A DNA stretch of 64,000 nucleotides, from positions 1-64,000 of the forward strand of contig NZ_MUHD01000001.1 in NCBI RefSeq assembly GCF_002217395.1. The letters are read 5' to 3'. Source of the stretch: Flavobacterium plurextorum (GTDB taxonomy: Bacteria > Bacteroidota > Bacteroidia > Flavobacteriales > Flavobacteriaceae). How positions within the stretch are numbered: position 1 is the first letter of the stretch; each line of letters begins with the position of its first letter. Made by a program: the position numbers and the translations under genes. Below are positions 1-11,149 of the stretch, piece by piece. The notes under the pieces are model-generated. The model did not search any database and was not told the DNA's origin. It worked only from the letters and a program-made list of their open reading frames with translations.

Positions 1-168
1 TATATTTTAATATTATATTGCGATGAATTATCTATCGGTTCTTTTCGAATCTTACGATTCTATTACTCTTATTCTTTTGTTTTAAAATCTCTCTTAAAAC
101 GGCTGTCAATTCAATATGTCTACGAACGTGTATTTCAATTTTATTTCGCTTGTGTTGCAAAGCGGGTG

Positions 169-198
169 CAAAAGTAGATAGTTTATCCGCATTTACAA
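169..198 (-). promoter_or_regulatory. Bacteroidota-type promoter directed out of the left edge
   Basis: On the minus strand a -7 box TACTTTTG (169-176) is preceded, after 19 bases, by TTG (196-198), matching the Bacteroidota promoter pattern TTG-N19-TAnnTTTG. The transcript would run leftward and leave the window. No start codon with a convincing reading frame is seen in the about 165 transcribed bases, so this looks like a long untranslated leader. A strong consensus promoter with a long untranslated leader suits a stable-RNA operon such as rRNA, but that is inference; the gene lies outside the window. Confidence 0.6.
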
Positions 199-1180
199 TA
201 CTTTTTCTTCATTTTTTTTCACTTTTTTTAGCAAGTTTTACTTAACTTACTGATAATACAAAACTTAAAAACAAAAACAATTACTAATTAGCGTAGGATT
301 ATTCTTTAAATTATTATTTTAAAGCAAAAAACAAACCGCCAAACGTATCGATCTTATAAGATTCACATTATACTTTGAGTAATCATCATATATATAAGTA
401 CAGCAAAGAAATAATAATACTCTCTTTTATTTGAATTATACAAAGTGTTTCTCAAAACCACTTCGCAATCCTGAAAGCTTTCGGGAGTGACTTTGCGCCA
501 ATTTACAAATACGCGATTTAAAACGAATACCTCATAAAGTTGCAGTCTTTAAAACTAAATGTCTTCGATGCATTTTTTAGATAGAGGGAAGAAAACAATA
601 TCAAGAATAATCATTGACATTTTTAATAATAGTATAAAAAGCTCTCTTCATAGTTTATTTTTAAAACTTCATTAAATACCTTATCAATCTTACTTGAATA
701 AAATTAGGTCTTTCAATATAAAGTTCGCTGATTAAAAACTCCATTACAGAATACTTGTAACAGTAAATTCTCCTTGTAAAACTTCATAAAAATAAACATT
801 TACACAAAATCGAAACATTTATAGAAGAATTTGAAATACGATTTTCATCCTCACCTCTAACTTAGCTTTATAAAAATCTCATCAAAACTAAATAATGGTA
901 TAAACATTTACTCTATGAAAGAAAACTTATAACTCTTTCTTACTATTCCTGCTTAATGAAACTTAGAGACAAAATTGTTCTTTCTTAGAATATCCCGTTT
1001 TGCTTATTTAAACAATTCTAAAATTAAATAACTGCGCCTAAAATAAATTGTAACCCACTAAATTAAAAATGAACATTAAAACACATTAATTAAAAACCAC
1101 AAGCTTTTTTTCTAAGCTGGCTGCTAAAGTCTAATTAAAAAAACTGCTGATTTACTAACTCAACCAAAAACCGTTTAATT
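199..1180. other. Long non-coding stretch
   Basis: About 980 bases of very A+T-rich sequence with stops in all frames and no recognisable gene. The one distinct structure is an imperfect palindrome near 472-490 (TCCTGAAAGCTTTCGGGA), a hairpin of the kind scattered through Flavobacterium intergenic DNA. The last 150 bases must hold the promoter and leader of the gene starting at 1181, but I see no clear TAnnTTTG box there. Confidence 0.5.
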
Positions 1181-4100
1181 ATGAAAAAAAGTTTACTTGC
1201 TTTACTTTGTGTCTTTTCTTTACTAGAAACAAAAGCACAAGATTCTAGTTGGGTATATAACTTTGGGGTTACCGCCTCAGGTCAATATACATCTACAACT
1301 TATAGTTCTACTTATTTGCCCGCACCAATGGCTGGCGGCGGCAATGCCAGCGTAAAAGCTTCGTCGGCTACTGAAGGCGCTGTTGAACTTACCTCATCTA
1401 ATTTTGCGGGAGGTGCGGGAGCCGAGCTTAAAATGAATGGAGGTACTACTGTAACGGGTGCTAAATTTGCTCTAGCTCCTTTTACAGCTTCGAATGTCGC
1501 TGCTTTTGAATGCAAAATCAATATCAGCTCAGGAACTAATGGCAGGTTCTTATTATATTTTGGTAATGGCAGTAATTTCAACAATAGCAGCGGAATAAGT
1601 TTACCGCAAACATTTGCTGCCTTGAGATTATCGCCTGCGGCCACTACTGTCAACCTCGATTGGCTCTCGTCGGCTGCAAGTCCAAACTATACAATAAACG
1701 GACTTTCTCAAACAACAATTAACAAAAACCAAGTTTATATTCTGAAGTTTTTTATGAACAACAGTAATAGCACTGCATCATACGTAACTGGAAGCGGTGC
1801 AAGCATGACAACGCATAATCTTTTGGCGGGTACTTATGATATTTGGATTGATACTATAAAAGTACTTACTAATGCAGACCCCGGAACAGGTTTACTCCCG
1901 CAGGGAACTAACATCAGCGGAATGAATTTGTTGAATGTGGGCGCAGGATCATCGGCTCCTATATTGTATATTGATGATATCAGTTATTCTAATTTTTTAA
2001 CCGCTGCGCCTCCAACACCTCCTGCAACGATTACCAATACGCTGGTTAGTATTGATTACGAAAGTGGAACAGAAAATTCTGGTGTTTCAAATTTAACGAC
2101 AACGCATGCCACCGCCGATGATGCAGAATATATCGTAAGTCCTGGTCGTACTGGCAACTATGCTATTGCTCACCGCGTAACGATAGGAGACGAAGGTTAT
2201 TTTTCTGATAACCATTGGCGCAGTGAAGCAGCTACTGCTCAAATGTTTGCTGACGGAAAATACTACCCTGGAGATGAACGTCGTTTTGAAGTTAGTCTTC
2301 AACTGAAAGATTGGGAACCTTATACAGCGGGTATGGCTCAAAGCGGGGATATTATTTTTCAAGGCAAACAAAGTGGAGGTGAAAACCCTGCTTGGTATCT
2401 TAGTGCGAAACGCAATAGTATTACTTTCCGTATACCCAATGATAATATTGAGCCATCTATTATAGGAGATTTTCGTCCATATATCAATCAGTGGATCGAT
2501 TTCAGGATTGACGCAAAAATGACAACTGATGCGACTGGATATTATAAGGTTTATTACAGGTTACCGGGACAAACTGATTATACTTTGGCTTGGCAGATAA
2601 GTAATTTCAGAACTTTTAATCAGGATGTTCCCGAAACTAACCCTTCTGGATACTTAAAATGGGGATTGTACCGCCCTGGACAGTCTATTACTACTGATCC
2701 TCCCAATGTAGCAACACGTATTATTTATCATGATAATATAAAGATTTTTGAACTTAATAATAACAGTGCACCGATACAAATTTGGGGTAATACTTTTACC
2801 AGTACTCCTGTTGACTTTACCTCACCTATTACCACAGGAAATACAACAAATCCTAATATCACCAGCGATGGAAATGCAACACCCAATTTTTATTATGGCA
2901 CTAGTGACGGACTTAATACCGCAGGTCAAATTGGCGGTCGTGTTTTACTAAATGGATGGGCTAATAAAACTACTGCTTCAGATCCTGCTACTGCTCTCAA
3001 TCTTAATCAATATTTTGAGTTCAAACTGCAGCCTAATAGCGGCTACAAAATAGATTTTTCTAACCTTAAATTTACAGCGAGAAAAGGAAATGCAGCTGAT
3101 CCGAGCACATATGTTATGAGATCCAGTGCAGATGATTTTACAAGCGACATCACAGCACCTCAAACCTTTACTGGAACTGCTGCTACACTGCTAACCTATG
3201 ACTTAAGTCCTTTATCTAATATTAAAACTCCAATCACATTTCGTTTATACTGGTACGGATCTAACAAAACCTCTGGAAATTCTTTAGTTGGTATCGATGA
3301 TTTTTCGTTCAATGGTCAAGTTAAACCAACATTTTATCTTCCTGCGAAGTCTAATATTATCACAAGTACCAATGCAGGTTTATCTACGTACACAGCCCAA
3401 ACCAATGAGTTTGATATAACTGCATTGAACAATTGCGATACGACTACTTACAGCTATTTACTTACTGGAGCAACTTCGGCTAGTGGCAGCGGTTCATTAG
3501 CAAATAAAGTTTTTAATAAAGGTAATACCACTGTTACCTGGACAGCAACTGATGGATGCAGCAGTAGTTCTGCTTCTTTTATAATTACTGTTAATGATAC
3601 AGAAAAGCCAATCTTCACGCTACCAACAGCAATAACGATCAGCAATGATGAAAATCAATGTGGTGCGGCATTAGTATTACCGCAGCCAGTGGTTACTGAT
3701 AATTGTTCTGTAGCAAGTATTACCAATAATGCACCAGCAATATTTCCTCAAGGCACAACAACTGTAGTTTGGACTGCTGTCGATGAAAATGGCAATACGG
3801 CTTCGACTACACAAACCGTTACTTTAATTGACACAAAAGCTCCAACAGTAAATTCAATTGCTTCTGTTGTTCTTTGTTACGAATCAAACGGCAACTATAC
3901 TATTCCATCAGCAGCGGCATTCGATAATTGTACTATTAATACTGTTACTTACGAAATTACTGATGCGACCACAAGAACCGGAAGCGGATTGGATGCAAGC
4001 GGAAACTTTAACGTGGGAACATCTCATATAACATGGACAGTTACTGATAACGCAGGAAATAGCAGCACAAACACGACAACTGTAACCATTAATAGCGCAC

Positions 4101-4780
4101 TCTCCGCTAATATTCCTGATGTTTATGCTGTAAATCCTGGTGGAAATGCTAATACAATTTATTTAGGATATGGTGCTTCTTCATTAACACTGACCGCTGC
4201 AACTTCAAACGGAACTGCACCTTTTACTTATTTATGGAGTAATGGAGCAACAACAAACAGTATTTCAGTAAATCCTTCAACAGCAGGAAATCACGATTAC
4301 AGTTTAACCATCACTGATGCACTAGCCTGCCAAGTCACTATAACAAAACAAATAATAGTAACTGATGTTCGTTGTGCCGACAAAAAAGTAACAGTATGTC
4401 ATACCAATAATAAAAGTCTTTGTATTTCGACTAATGCTGTTGCGGCTCATTTAGCACATGGCTGTTCTCTTGGTTCATGCGAAAACACACCAACTTTAAG
4501 TAATTCTTCTTTTAAAATTGCAAAACAACAAATCGATGATTTTATAGTTAGCGGATCTCCAAATCCAACAAAAACCGAATTCCAAATAAACATCACGGGA
4601 GGAGACGACAAACAAGCCATTGTTATTAATGTATTTGATCTTTTAGGAAGAAAAATAGATACATTGAAATCAAGTTACGCATCAGTCATAGCGTTAAGAA
4701 GTAATCTAAGCCCGGGAACATATCTTGTAGAAATACGTAATGGAAGTAATGCCAAAACAATTAAGCTTGTAAAACAATAA
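1181..4780 (+). CDS. T9SS-secreted polysaccharide-lyase-like multidomain protein
   Basis: A 1199-residue secreted protein. Residues 1-19 are a signal peptide ending ETKAQ. Residues about 25-275 form a beta-rich region. Residues about 285-530 resemble the heparin-lyase-I-like Polysacc_lyase family (PF14099 type), with the HWRSEA segment and the closing YHDNIKIFE strand typical of that jelly-roll fold. Residues about 530-715 are a further beta domain, about 720-1010 hold HYR/Ig-like modules, and residues 1066-1100 carry a Cys/His-rich module (KVTVCH ... HLAHG ... GSC) common in Bacteroidota secreted proteins. Residues about 1120-1199 are a T9SS type A sorting domain (SPNPT, DLLGR, LSPGTYLVEI) ending in basic KLVKQ. 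It is convergent with the GH65 gene and separated from it by a terminator, so it is probably not part of that locus. Substrate is unknown; uronic-acid glycans would fit the lyase fold. Confidence 0.75.
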   Translation: MKKSLLALLCVFSLLETKAQDSSWVYNFGVTASGQYTSTTYSSTYLPAPMAGGGNASVKASSATEGAVELTSSNFAGGAGAELKMNGGTTVTGAKFALAPFTASNVAAFECKINISSGTNGRFLLYFGNGSNFNNSSGISLPQTFAALRLSPAATTVNLDWLSSAASPNYTINGLSQTTINKNQVYILKFFMNNSNSTASYVTGSGASMTTHNLLAGTYDIWIDTIKVLTNADPGTGLLPQGTNISGMNLLNVGAGSSAPILYIDDISYSNFLTAAPPTPPATITNTLVSIDYESGTENSGVSNLTTTHATADDAEYIVSPGRTGNYAIAHRVTIGDEGYFSDNHWRSEAATAQMFADGKYYPGDERRFEVSLQLKDWEPYTAGMAQSGDIIFQGKQSGGENPAWYLSAKRNSITFRIPNDNIEPSIIGDFRPYINQWIDFRIDAKMTTDATGYYKVYYRLPGQTDYTLAWQISNFRTFNQDVPETNPSGYLKWGLYRPGQSITTDPPNVATRIIYHDNIKIFELNNNSAPIQIWGNTFTSTPVDFTSPITTGNTTNPNITSDGNATPNFYYGTSDGLNTAGQIGGRVLLNGWANKTTASDPATALNLNQYFEFKLQPNSGYKIDFSNLKFTARKGNAADPSTYVMRSSADDFTSDITAPQTFTGTAATLLTYDLSPLSNIKTPITFRLYWYGSNKTSGNSLVGIDDFSFNGQVKPTFYLPAKSNIITSTNAGLSTYTAQTNEFDITALNNCDTTTYSYLLTGATSASGSGSLANKVFNKGNTTVTWTATDGCSSSSASFIITVNDTEKPIFTLPTAITISNDENQCGAALVLPQPVVTDNCSVASITNNAPAIFPQGTTTVVWTAVDENGNTASTTQTVTLIDTKAPTVNSIASVVLCYESNGNYTIPSAAAFDNCTINTVTYEITDATTRTGSGLDASGNFNVGTSHITWTVTDNAGNSSTNTTTVTINSALSANIPDVYAVNPGGNANTIYLGYGASSLTLTAATSNGTAPFTYLWSNGATTNSISVNPSTAGNHDYSLTITDALACQVTITKQIIVTDVRCADKKVTVCHTNNKSLCISTNAVAAHLAHGCSLGSCENTPTLSNSSFKIAKQQIDDFIVSGSPNPTKTEFQINITGGDDKQAIVINVFDLLGRKIDTLKSSYASVIALRSNLSPGTYLVEIRNGSNAKTIKLVKQ

Positions 4781-4829
4781 GTTAAAGACTAAATCGTAAA
4801 CTTTATAAAATAAGCCATTCAATCAAATT

Positions 4830-4880
4830 AAGAAAGGGATAATAGATGTACTAATTTAATACATCCGTTATCCCTTTCTT
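4830..4880. terminator. Bidirectional terminator between convergent genes
   Basis: A 13-bp perfect inverted repeat, AAGAAAGGGATAA (4830-4842) against TTATCCCTTTCTT (4868-4880), with a second inner stem (GATGTA/TACATC). It lies 50 bases past the lyase-like gene and 78 bases past the GH65 stop, and serves both convergent transcripts. Confidence 0.75.
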
Positions 4881-4957
4881 CTTCCAAAAAACAAAAACAA
4901 AACTAAATCTTGATGCCGCTAAATCAAAGGAAATTGCGACACCAATCTTAATCTTAC

Positions 4958-6964
4958 TTATTTTATTATGATCGTTTTATTCTCAGTTCCAACACCAATT
5001 ATCTTTAAAGATTTCCATTTTTCAGGAAGTAAACCTTTGTTGAATTTCAATCCATTATCTGTTTGTTCTACACCTCCAAAACCATAAATAACAGCTTGCA
5101 GCATTGCTCCTGCTCCGGTAGCAAAATACGGATTGTTACTATTCGCAGATTCTGAGAATACTCCGAATGGCGGACGACTGTTAGGCAAATACGATTTTAC
5201 AAAATATTCATATGCTTTTTTTCTATCTCCTAAGCGCGAATACAAAACGGAGAACACACCAAAAGTCATTGCCGGTCCGTCTTTCAAATCAACTTTTGCA
5301 GCGTAGTAATCTAAATCTGCTTTAATTTGTTTGTCATCATTTACGACGTGCAAAGGATATGCTAACAAATTCACATCGGCTTGTTTTGTCGCTTGACCTT
5401 TGTATCCTTTATAATTTTGAGTAATTCCATTTTCATTATGAATTTTCAATTTATTTGAAACTTCAATCCATTTTGGATTAATCGGCTCATTCAATATCTC
5501 TGCAGCTTTTATCGTATTTTTTAGTGATTCGATCGCAGCTCCATTTGTAAAAGCATTATCATCAACGTTCAAAGCATATTCATCTGCTCCAACCACATTT
5601 AAAATAGAATAACTATCATCTGCATTTTTAACCACTCTGCTAATCCAAAAATCAGCAGTTTCTTTCATTACATTCCATTCTTCACGTAACCATTTTTTAT
5701 CTTGAGTCAAGGCATAATAATTCCAAAAAGCAATAGAAACATCAGCGGTAATATGTTGTTCAAAAATACCCATTGAAGCACTTGTTGGTGTAGCTTCTTC
5801 TCCAGTATCATCAGATTCCCAAGGATACATTGCTCCCTTATAACCATAAATAAATGCTTTCAGTTTTGCTTTCTGCAATCTATCAGATCTGTAGTCTAAA
5901 CATGATTTTGCCAATTCTGGCTGTAATGCTAAAAGCGATGGATACATCCAAAGTTCTGTGTCCCAAAAAATATGTCCGTTGTATCCTTGAGATGATAATC
6001 CCATAGGCGAAATACTTTGTCTGCTTCCTTCGCGTATAAAAGAATATAAGTTATACAAGGCGAATCTAACTCTTTGCTGTGCGTCTAAATCACCTTCTAT
6101 TTGAATATCACCTGTCTCCCACAAATCAGCCCATGCTTTTTTATGTTTAGAAAGTAAGTTATCAATTCCATCTGAAAAAGCGTAGATAGCCTGACGTTCG
6201 GACTCATTTACTGGGTCTAAAATATCTTTAGAATTACAAATTCCTCCCGCAATTACAAAACGATATTTCTTCCCTTTCTCTATTTTTTTTGAAAAGCCCG
6301 CTTCTGATCCTTTTTGTGACACTACTTCTGCAGTACCATCAAAAAGAAAAGTAGTAGAAGCTGAAACAGTCCATTTACCCGTATTTGTCTGAGCAATAGT
6401 TCTAAAAAGAGGTATTCCATAGTTCTTTTTCTTCATCACTCTAAACTCACTTTTGACTACCTTCAATTCCTCTGGAACATTCATATAATTAGATGCGCTT
6501 ATTTCAATATCTCGCATCGGTACAATCTCAACAACGGCCATTGCTGAATAAGGTAATACTCGATTAGCCAAAATGGTATACTTAATTTGGGCTAAATCTT
6601 TAAATTGAAACGAAGTGGTACTTGTTCCTTCTTTCATAGAAACTTGTTGACTCCAGTGATCAATATTAGTACCATCGACCATTTGATTATCAATTGACAA
6701 GTGCAGATTTAAAAACTCAATTCCTCTTACAACTTTACTAATTCCGTTTTTAGGATTAGGCTCGTAAACGCCATTTAGGATGATTTCTTTTGTTTTTAAA
6801 GGTGTATCATCTGTGACAATTCCAATCTTACCATTTGCCATTGCAACTCCAAAATAATTCTCCCTCGAGTTAGCAGTCAAGTTCCATTCGTCTCCTTTTG
6901 TTTGTGCAAAAGCAGCAAAATTCACAAATAATAATACCGTCAAAAATTTTATATTCAAATTCAT
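4958..6964 (-). CDS. Glycoside hydrolase family 65 alpha-glucosidase (kojibiase-like)
   Basis: A 668-residue secreted or periplasmic GH65 enzyme; signal peptide at residues 1-20 (ends AAFAQ). The (alpha/alpha)6 barrel shows HIFWDTELWM (331-340), PWESDDTG (381-388) and GADEY (459-463), where Glu462 fits the general acid. Glu605 in FSESAN sits 143 residues further on, where hydrolytic GH65 members have the general base; phosphorylases of the family lack it and bind phosphate instead. I therefore call a hydrolase. From memory, a Flavobacterium johnsoniae GH65 enzyme with this arrangement acts on alpha-1,2-linked glucose (kojibiose). It is the last gene of the locus, 126 bases after GH97. Trehalase activity is the main alternative. 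Confidence 0.85.
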   Translation of the reverse strand: MNLNIKFLTVLLFVNFAAFAQTKGDEWNLTANSRENYFGVAMANGKIGIVTDDTPLKTKEIILNGVYEPNPKNGISKVVRGIEFLNLHLSIDNQMVDGTNIDHWSQQVSMKEGTSTTSFQFKDLAQIKYTILANRVLPYSAMAVVEIVPMRDIEISASNYMNVPEELKVVKSEFRVMKKKNYGIPLFRTIAQTNTGKWTVSASTTFLFDGTAEVVSQKGSEAGFSKKIEKGKKYRFVIAGGICNSKDILDPVNESERQAIYAFSDGIDNLLSKHKKAWADLWETGDIQIEGDLDAQQRVRFALYNLYSFIREGSRQSISPMGLSSQGYNGHIFWDTELWMYPSLLALQPELAKSCLDYRSDRLQKAKLKAFIYGYKGAMYPWESDDTGEEATPTSASMGIFEQHITADVSIAFWNYYALTQDKKWLREEWNVMKETADFWISRVVKNADDSYSILNVVGADEYALNVDDNAFTNGAAIESLKNTIKAAEILNEPINPKWIEVSNKLKIHNENGITQNYKGYKGQATKQADVNLLAYPLHVVNDDKQIKADLDYYAAKVDLKDGPAMTFGVFSVLYSRLGDRKKAYEYFVKSYLPNSRPPFGVFSESANSNNPYFATGAGAMLQAVIYGFGGVEQTDNGLKFNKGLLPEKWKSLKIIGVGTENKTIIIK

Positions 6965-7090
6965 ATTCTTGATTTTTAATTTATAGTTAACCTAGTTCAT
7001 TAAATGTAACTTAATAATTACTTCTATTTAAGTTTCAGATTTAAGTTCTTATTCATCGCTAAAAGAACTTATAAAATCCTAAACTGCTTT

Positions 7091-9223
<2,133 letters not shown>

Positions 9224-9258
9224 TTATTTGAATTAACCTGTTGGGTACAATTACTTCC

Positions 9259-9416
9259 AACACATAGAAATATAGCTTTTATAGTCGAAAATTAGGCGTT
9301 TCATTTTTTTTAAACACATCCCGTCCCGAAGTTTCGCGATCGGGACTGACTATGCGAAAGAAACGTGTTTCTTTTTGTCTCCTTTTTTAAGTATAAAATC
9401 TATGTTTCTATGTGTT
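9259..9416. repeat. Intergenic element with inverted ends, copy 1
   Basis: A 158-bp element whose first 24 bases (beginning AACACATAGAAA) match the reverse complement of its last 24 at 22 positions. It carries no reading frame. The middle contains a GC-rich hairpin GTCCCGA/TCGGGAC. A diverged 136-bp copy lies at 57967-58102; both sit between a susD stop and the next gene. It looks like a MITE- or REP-type dispersed repeat, and its RNA could fold into one long stem. The rest of the 9218-9646 gap is A+T-rich with nothing else recognised. Confidence 0.7.
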
Positions 9417-9646
9417 GAATTATTTTTTGCAATTACACCCAACGGGTTTGAATTAATATTGTTTTATTTGAATTGTTTTCCCGAAATGGTTTTATAAGGC
9501 AAAAAAGAATAACCCCAATTACAAAAAATAAATGGGGCTATTTTTTTTAGACAAAAACCAAAATTTTTATCTTTTATAATCTCAATTTGAATTAGTATTC
9601 AATCTTCGATTATCAAATTAACTAAGAAAACATACTCTTATCAGGA

Positions 9647-11149
9647 TTAAAATTTATCCCAAAATATTTTAGTGTTCATCAAGTCACCACCAATATCGCT
9701 GGCAGCTTTACTATAATTGGTTTCATTTTTTGTCTGCTCAGCACTAGGATAAAGATAACGTACGGGAACAGTCAAAATACCTCTGTTTACAGCTGCTTTA
9801 GGTGATTTTAAAATTGGAAAATCTAATCTTCGATAAGATGTCCAAGCTTCAAATCCTCTGTTATAAAGTGCAAACCACGATTGATTACCAATTTTTTCTT
9901 TATAAGTTGCTCCACTTTGAACATTTGTGTAAGCAACTTTAGGACTTGCAAGATATGTTGTGATAGCGGTCGCTGTTACTCCCCAATCTAACATTGATGC
10001 AGTTATTGCCGCATCATAGTATGTTTTAGCTTTCACAGAACCACCTGGAATTAAATTTTTCTCAGCTGCTTCAGCCAATAAAAATTGCAATTCAGAATAG
10101 TCAAATAAAGTACCTGGAAACACTGGATTGTTTAATGTTGCCGTTATGTGTGAATAAGTTGAAAAAACATTGGCTTCTCCATAAGTTCCTCCTATAAAAG
10201 TACGTCCTGCTGGAAGCGCCGGAGCTGGCGCTGTTGCATTTACAAAATACTTTGTCATTCTTGGGTCTCCTCCAGGAACTACAGCATCCATTGCGGCAAC
10301 AAACGGTTCAGCCGGAATAAAATCGTTTCTATTGCTGGTTACTAAAGTATTGTATAATGGATTTTGATTGCCGGTAGTAGTTAAATAATTCAACTTGGTA
10401 TTATCGGCATTACTTGCCAATGGACCAGCAGCAAGTGCTGCCTGAACAGTAGTCGCAGCAAACGCAGGATCAACATCTGAAATATTTACGGCTAATTTGA
10501 TGATTAATGAATTAGCAAATTTTGCCCATTTTGCAGTACTTGCAGCATTTCCGCCATAAACAATATCTGCGCTCCCAAAGTTAGCATTAGCAGAGTTTGC
10601 TTTCAGTATAGCAGAATCTTCAATTAATCTTGCGATAAGATCCATGTAAATAGTTTTAGCGTCATCGTAGGCTGGCAAAGGAAATTTCTTAATATCAAGA
10701 GCTTGAGAATAAGGCACATTTCCAAAAGTATCTACCAACATGCTGTAACTATAAACTTCTAAGATATCGATAAGCGCAAGTTTATTCTGCTTAACTGCAA
10801 TATCAGCCGCAGCGCTTGAAGTGGGTGTGTTCTTAATCATTGTTTTTGCAGCAGAAAAGTCTCTTAACACATCTCTGTAAAACACTGTGAAACGTGCATC
10901 TGGAATATCTGGAATAACATATTGACTTGTAGAAGGAATCGTAGTTGATGCCCATTGCTGTGAAAATAATCTAAAAACCTGACTAGTTGTAACAACCTGA
11001 TCAACTAGTGCTTTCTGAGCGCCCGTAAATAAATATTCAGGTTGTGTACTGCTTGGTTTTTTAGGATCAGTATTCATATCTGTAATATCTGAACTGCATG
11101 AAAAAGATATGCTTACAATAGATATTAATAAAAGTATTTTTTTCATCAT
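9647..11149 (-). CDS. SusD/RagB-like glycan-binding lipoprotein (SusD-like_2 type)
   Basis: A 500-residue surface lipoprotein. The signal peptide ends ISFSC, with Cys18 the lipid anchor, followed by SSDITD, an acidic/serine lipoprotein export signal typical of Bacteroidota. The DMNTDPKKPS segment and the C-terminal WFALYNRGFEAWTSYRRLDFP are hallmarks of the SusD-like_2 family, whose TPR-type helical fold caps the partner transporter and binds substrate. Its start codon overlaps the susC stop by one base (TAATG), so the two are translationally coupled. A second Met follows immediately and either could be used. Binding specificity is inferred from neighbouring GH97 and GH65: an alpha-glucan or its oligosaccharides. 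Confidence 0.9.
   Translation of the reverse strand: MMKKILLLISIVSISFSCSSDITDMNTDPKKPSSTQPEYLFTGAQKALVDQVVTTSQVFRLFSQQWASTTIPSTSQYVIPDIPDARFTVFYRDVLRDFSAAKTMIKNTPTSSAAADIAVKQNKLALIDILEVYSYSMLVDTFGNVPYSQALDIKKFPLPAYDDAKTIYMDLIARLIEDSAILKANSANANFGSADIVYGGNAASTAKWAKFANSLIIKLAVNISDVDPAFAATTVQAALAAGPLASNADNTKLNYLTTTGNQNPLYNTLVTSNRNDFIPAEPFVAAMDAVVPGGDPRMTKYFVNATAPAPALPAGRTFIGGTYGEANVFSTYSHITATLNNPVFPGTLFDYSELQFLLAEAAEKNLIPGGSVKAKTYYDAAITASMLDWGVTATAITTYLASPKVAYTNVQSGATYKEKIGNQSWFALYNRGFEAWTSYRRLDFPILKSPKAAVNRGILTVPVRYLYPSAEQTKNETNYSKAASDIGGDLMNTKIFWDKF

Noticed and set aside
2093-2371. Minus-strand frame inside the lyase-like gene, and similar antisense frames within susC, susD and ompA genes
   Set aside because: All lie wholly inside longer genes with clear family matches and lack any recognisable motif or start context.
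1181-4780. Assignment of the lyase-like gene to the alpha-glucan locus
   Set aside because: It is convergent, separated by a bidirectional terminator, and its fold suits uronic-acid substrates rather than alpha-glucans.
9259-9416. Insertion sequence remnant
   Set aside because: There is no transposase fragment and the element folds end to end like a MITE or REP-type repeat; only two copies can be seen here.
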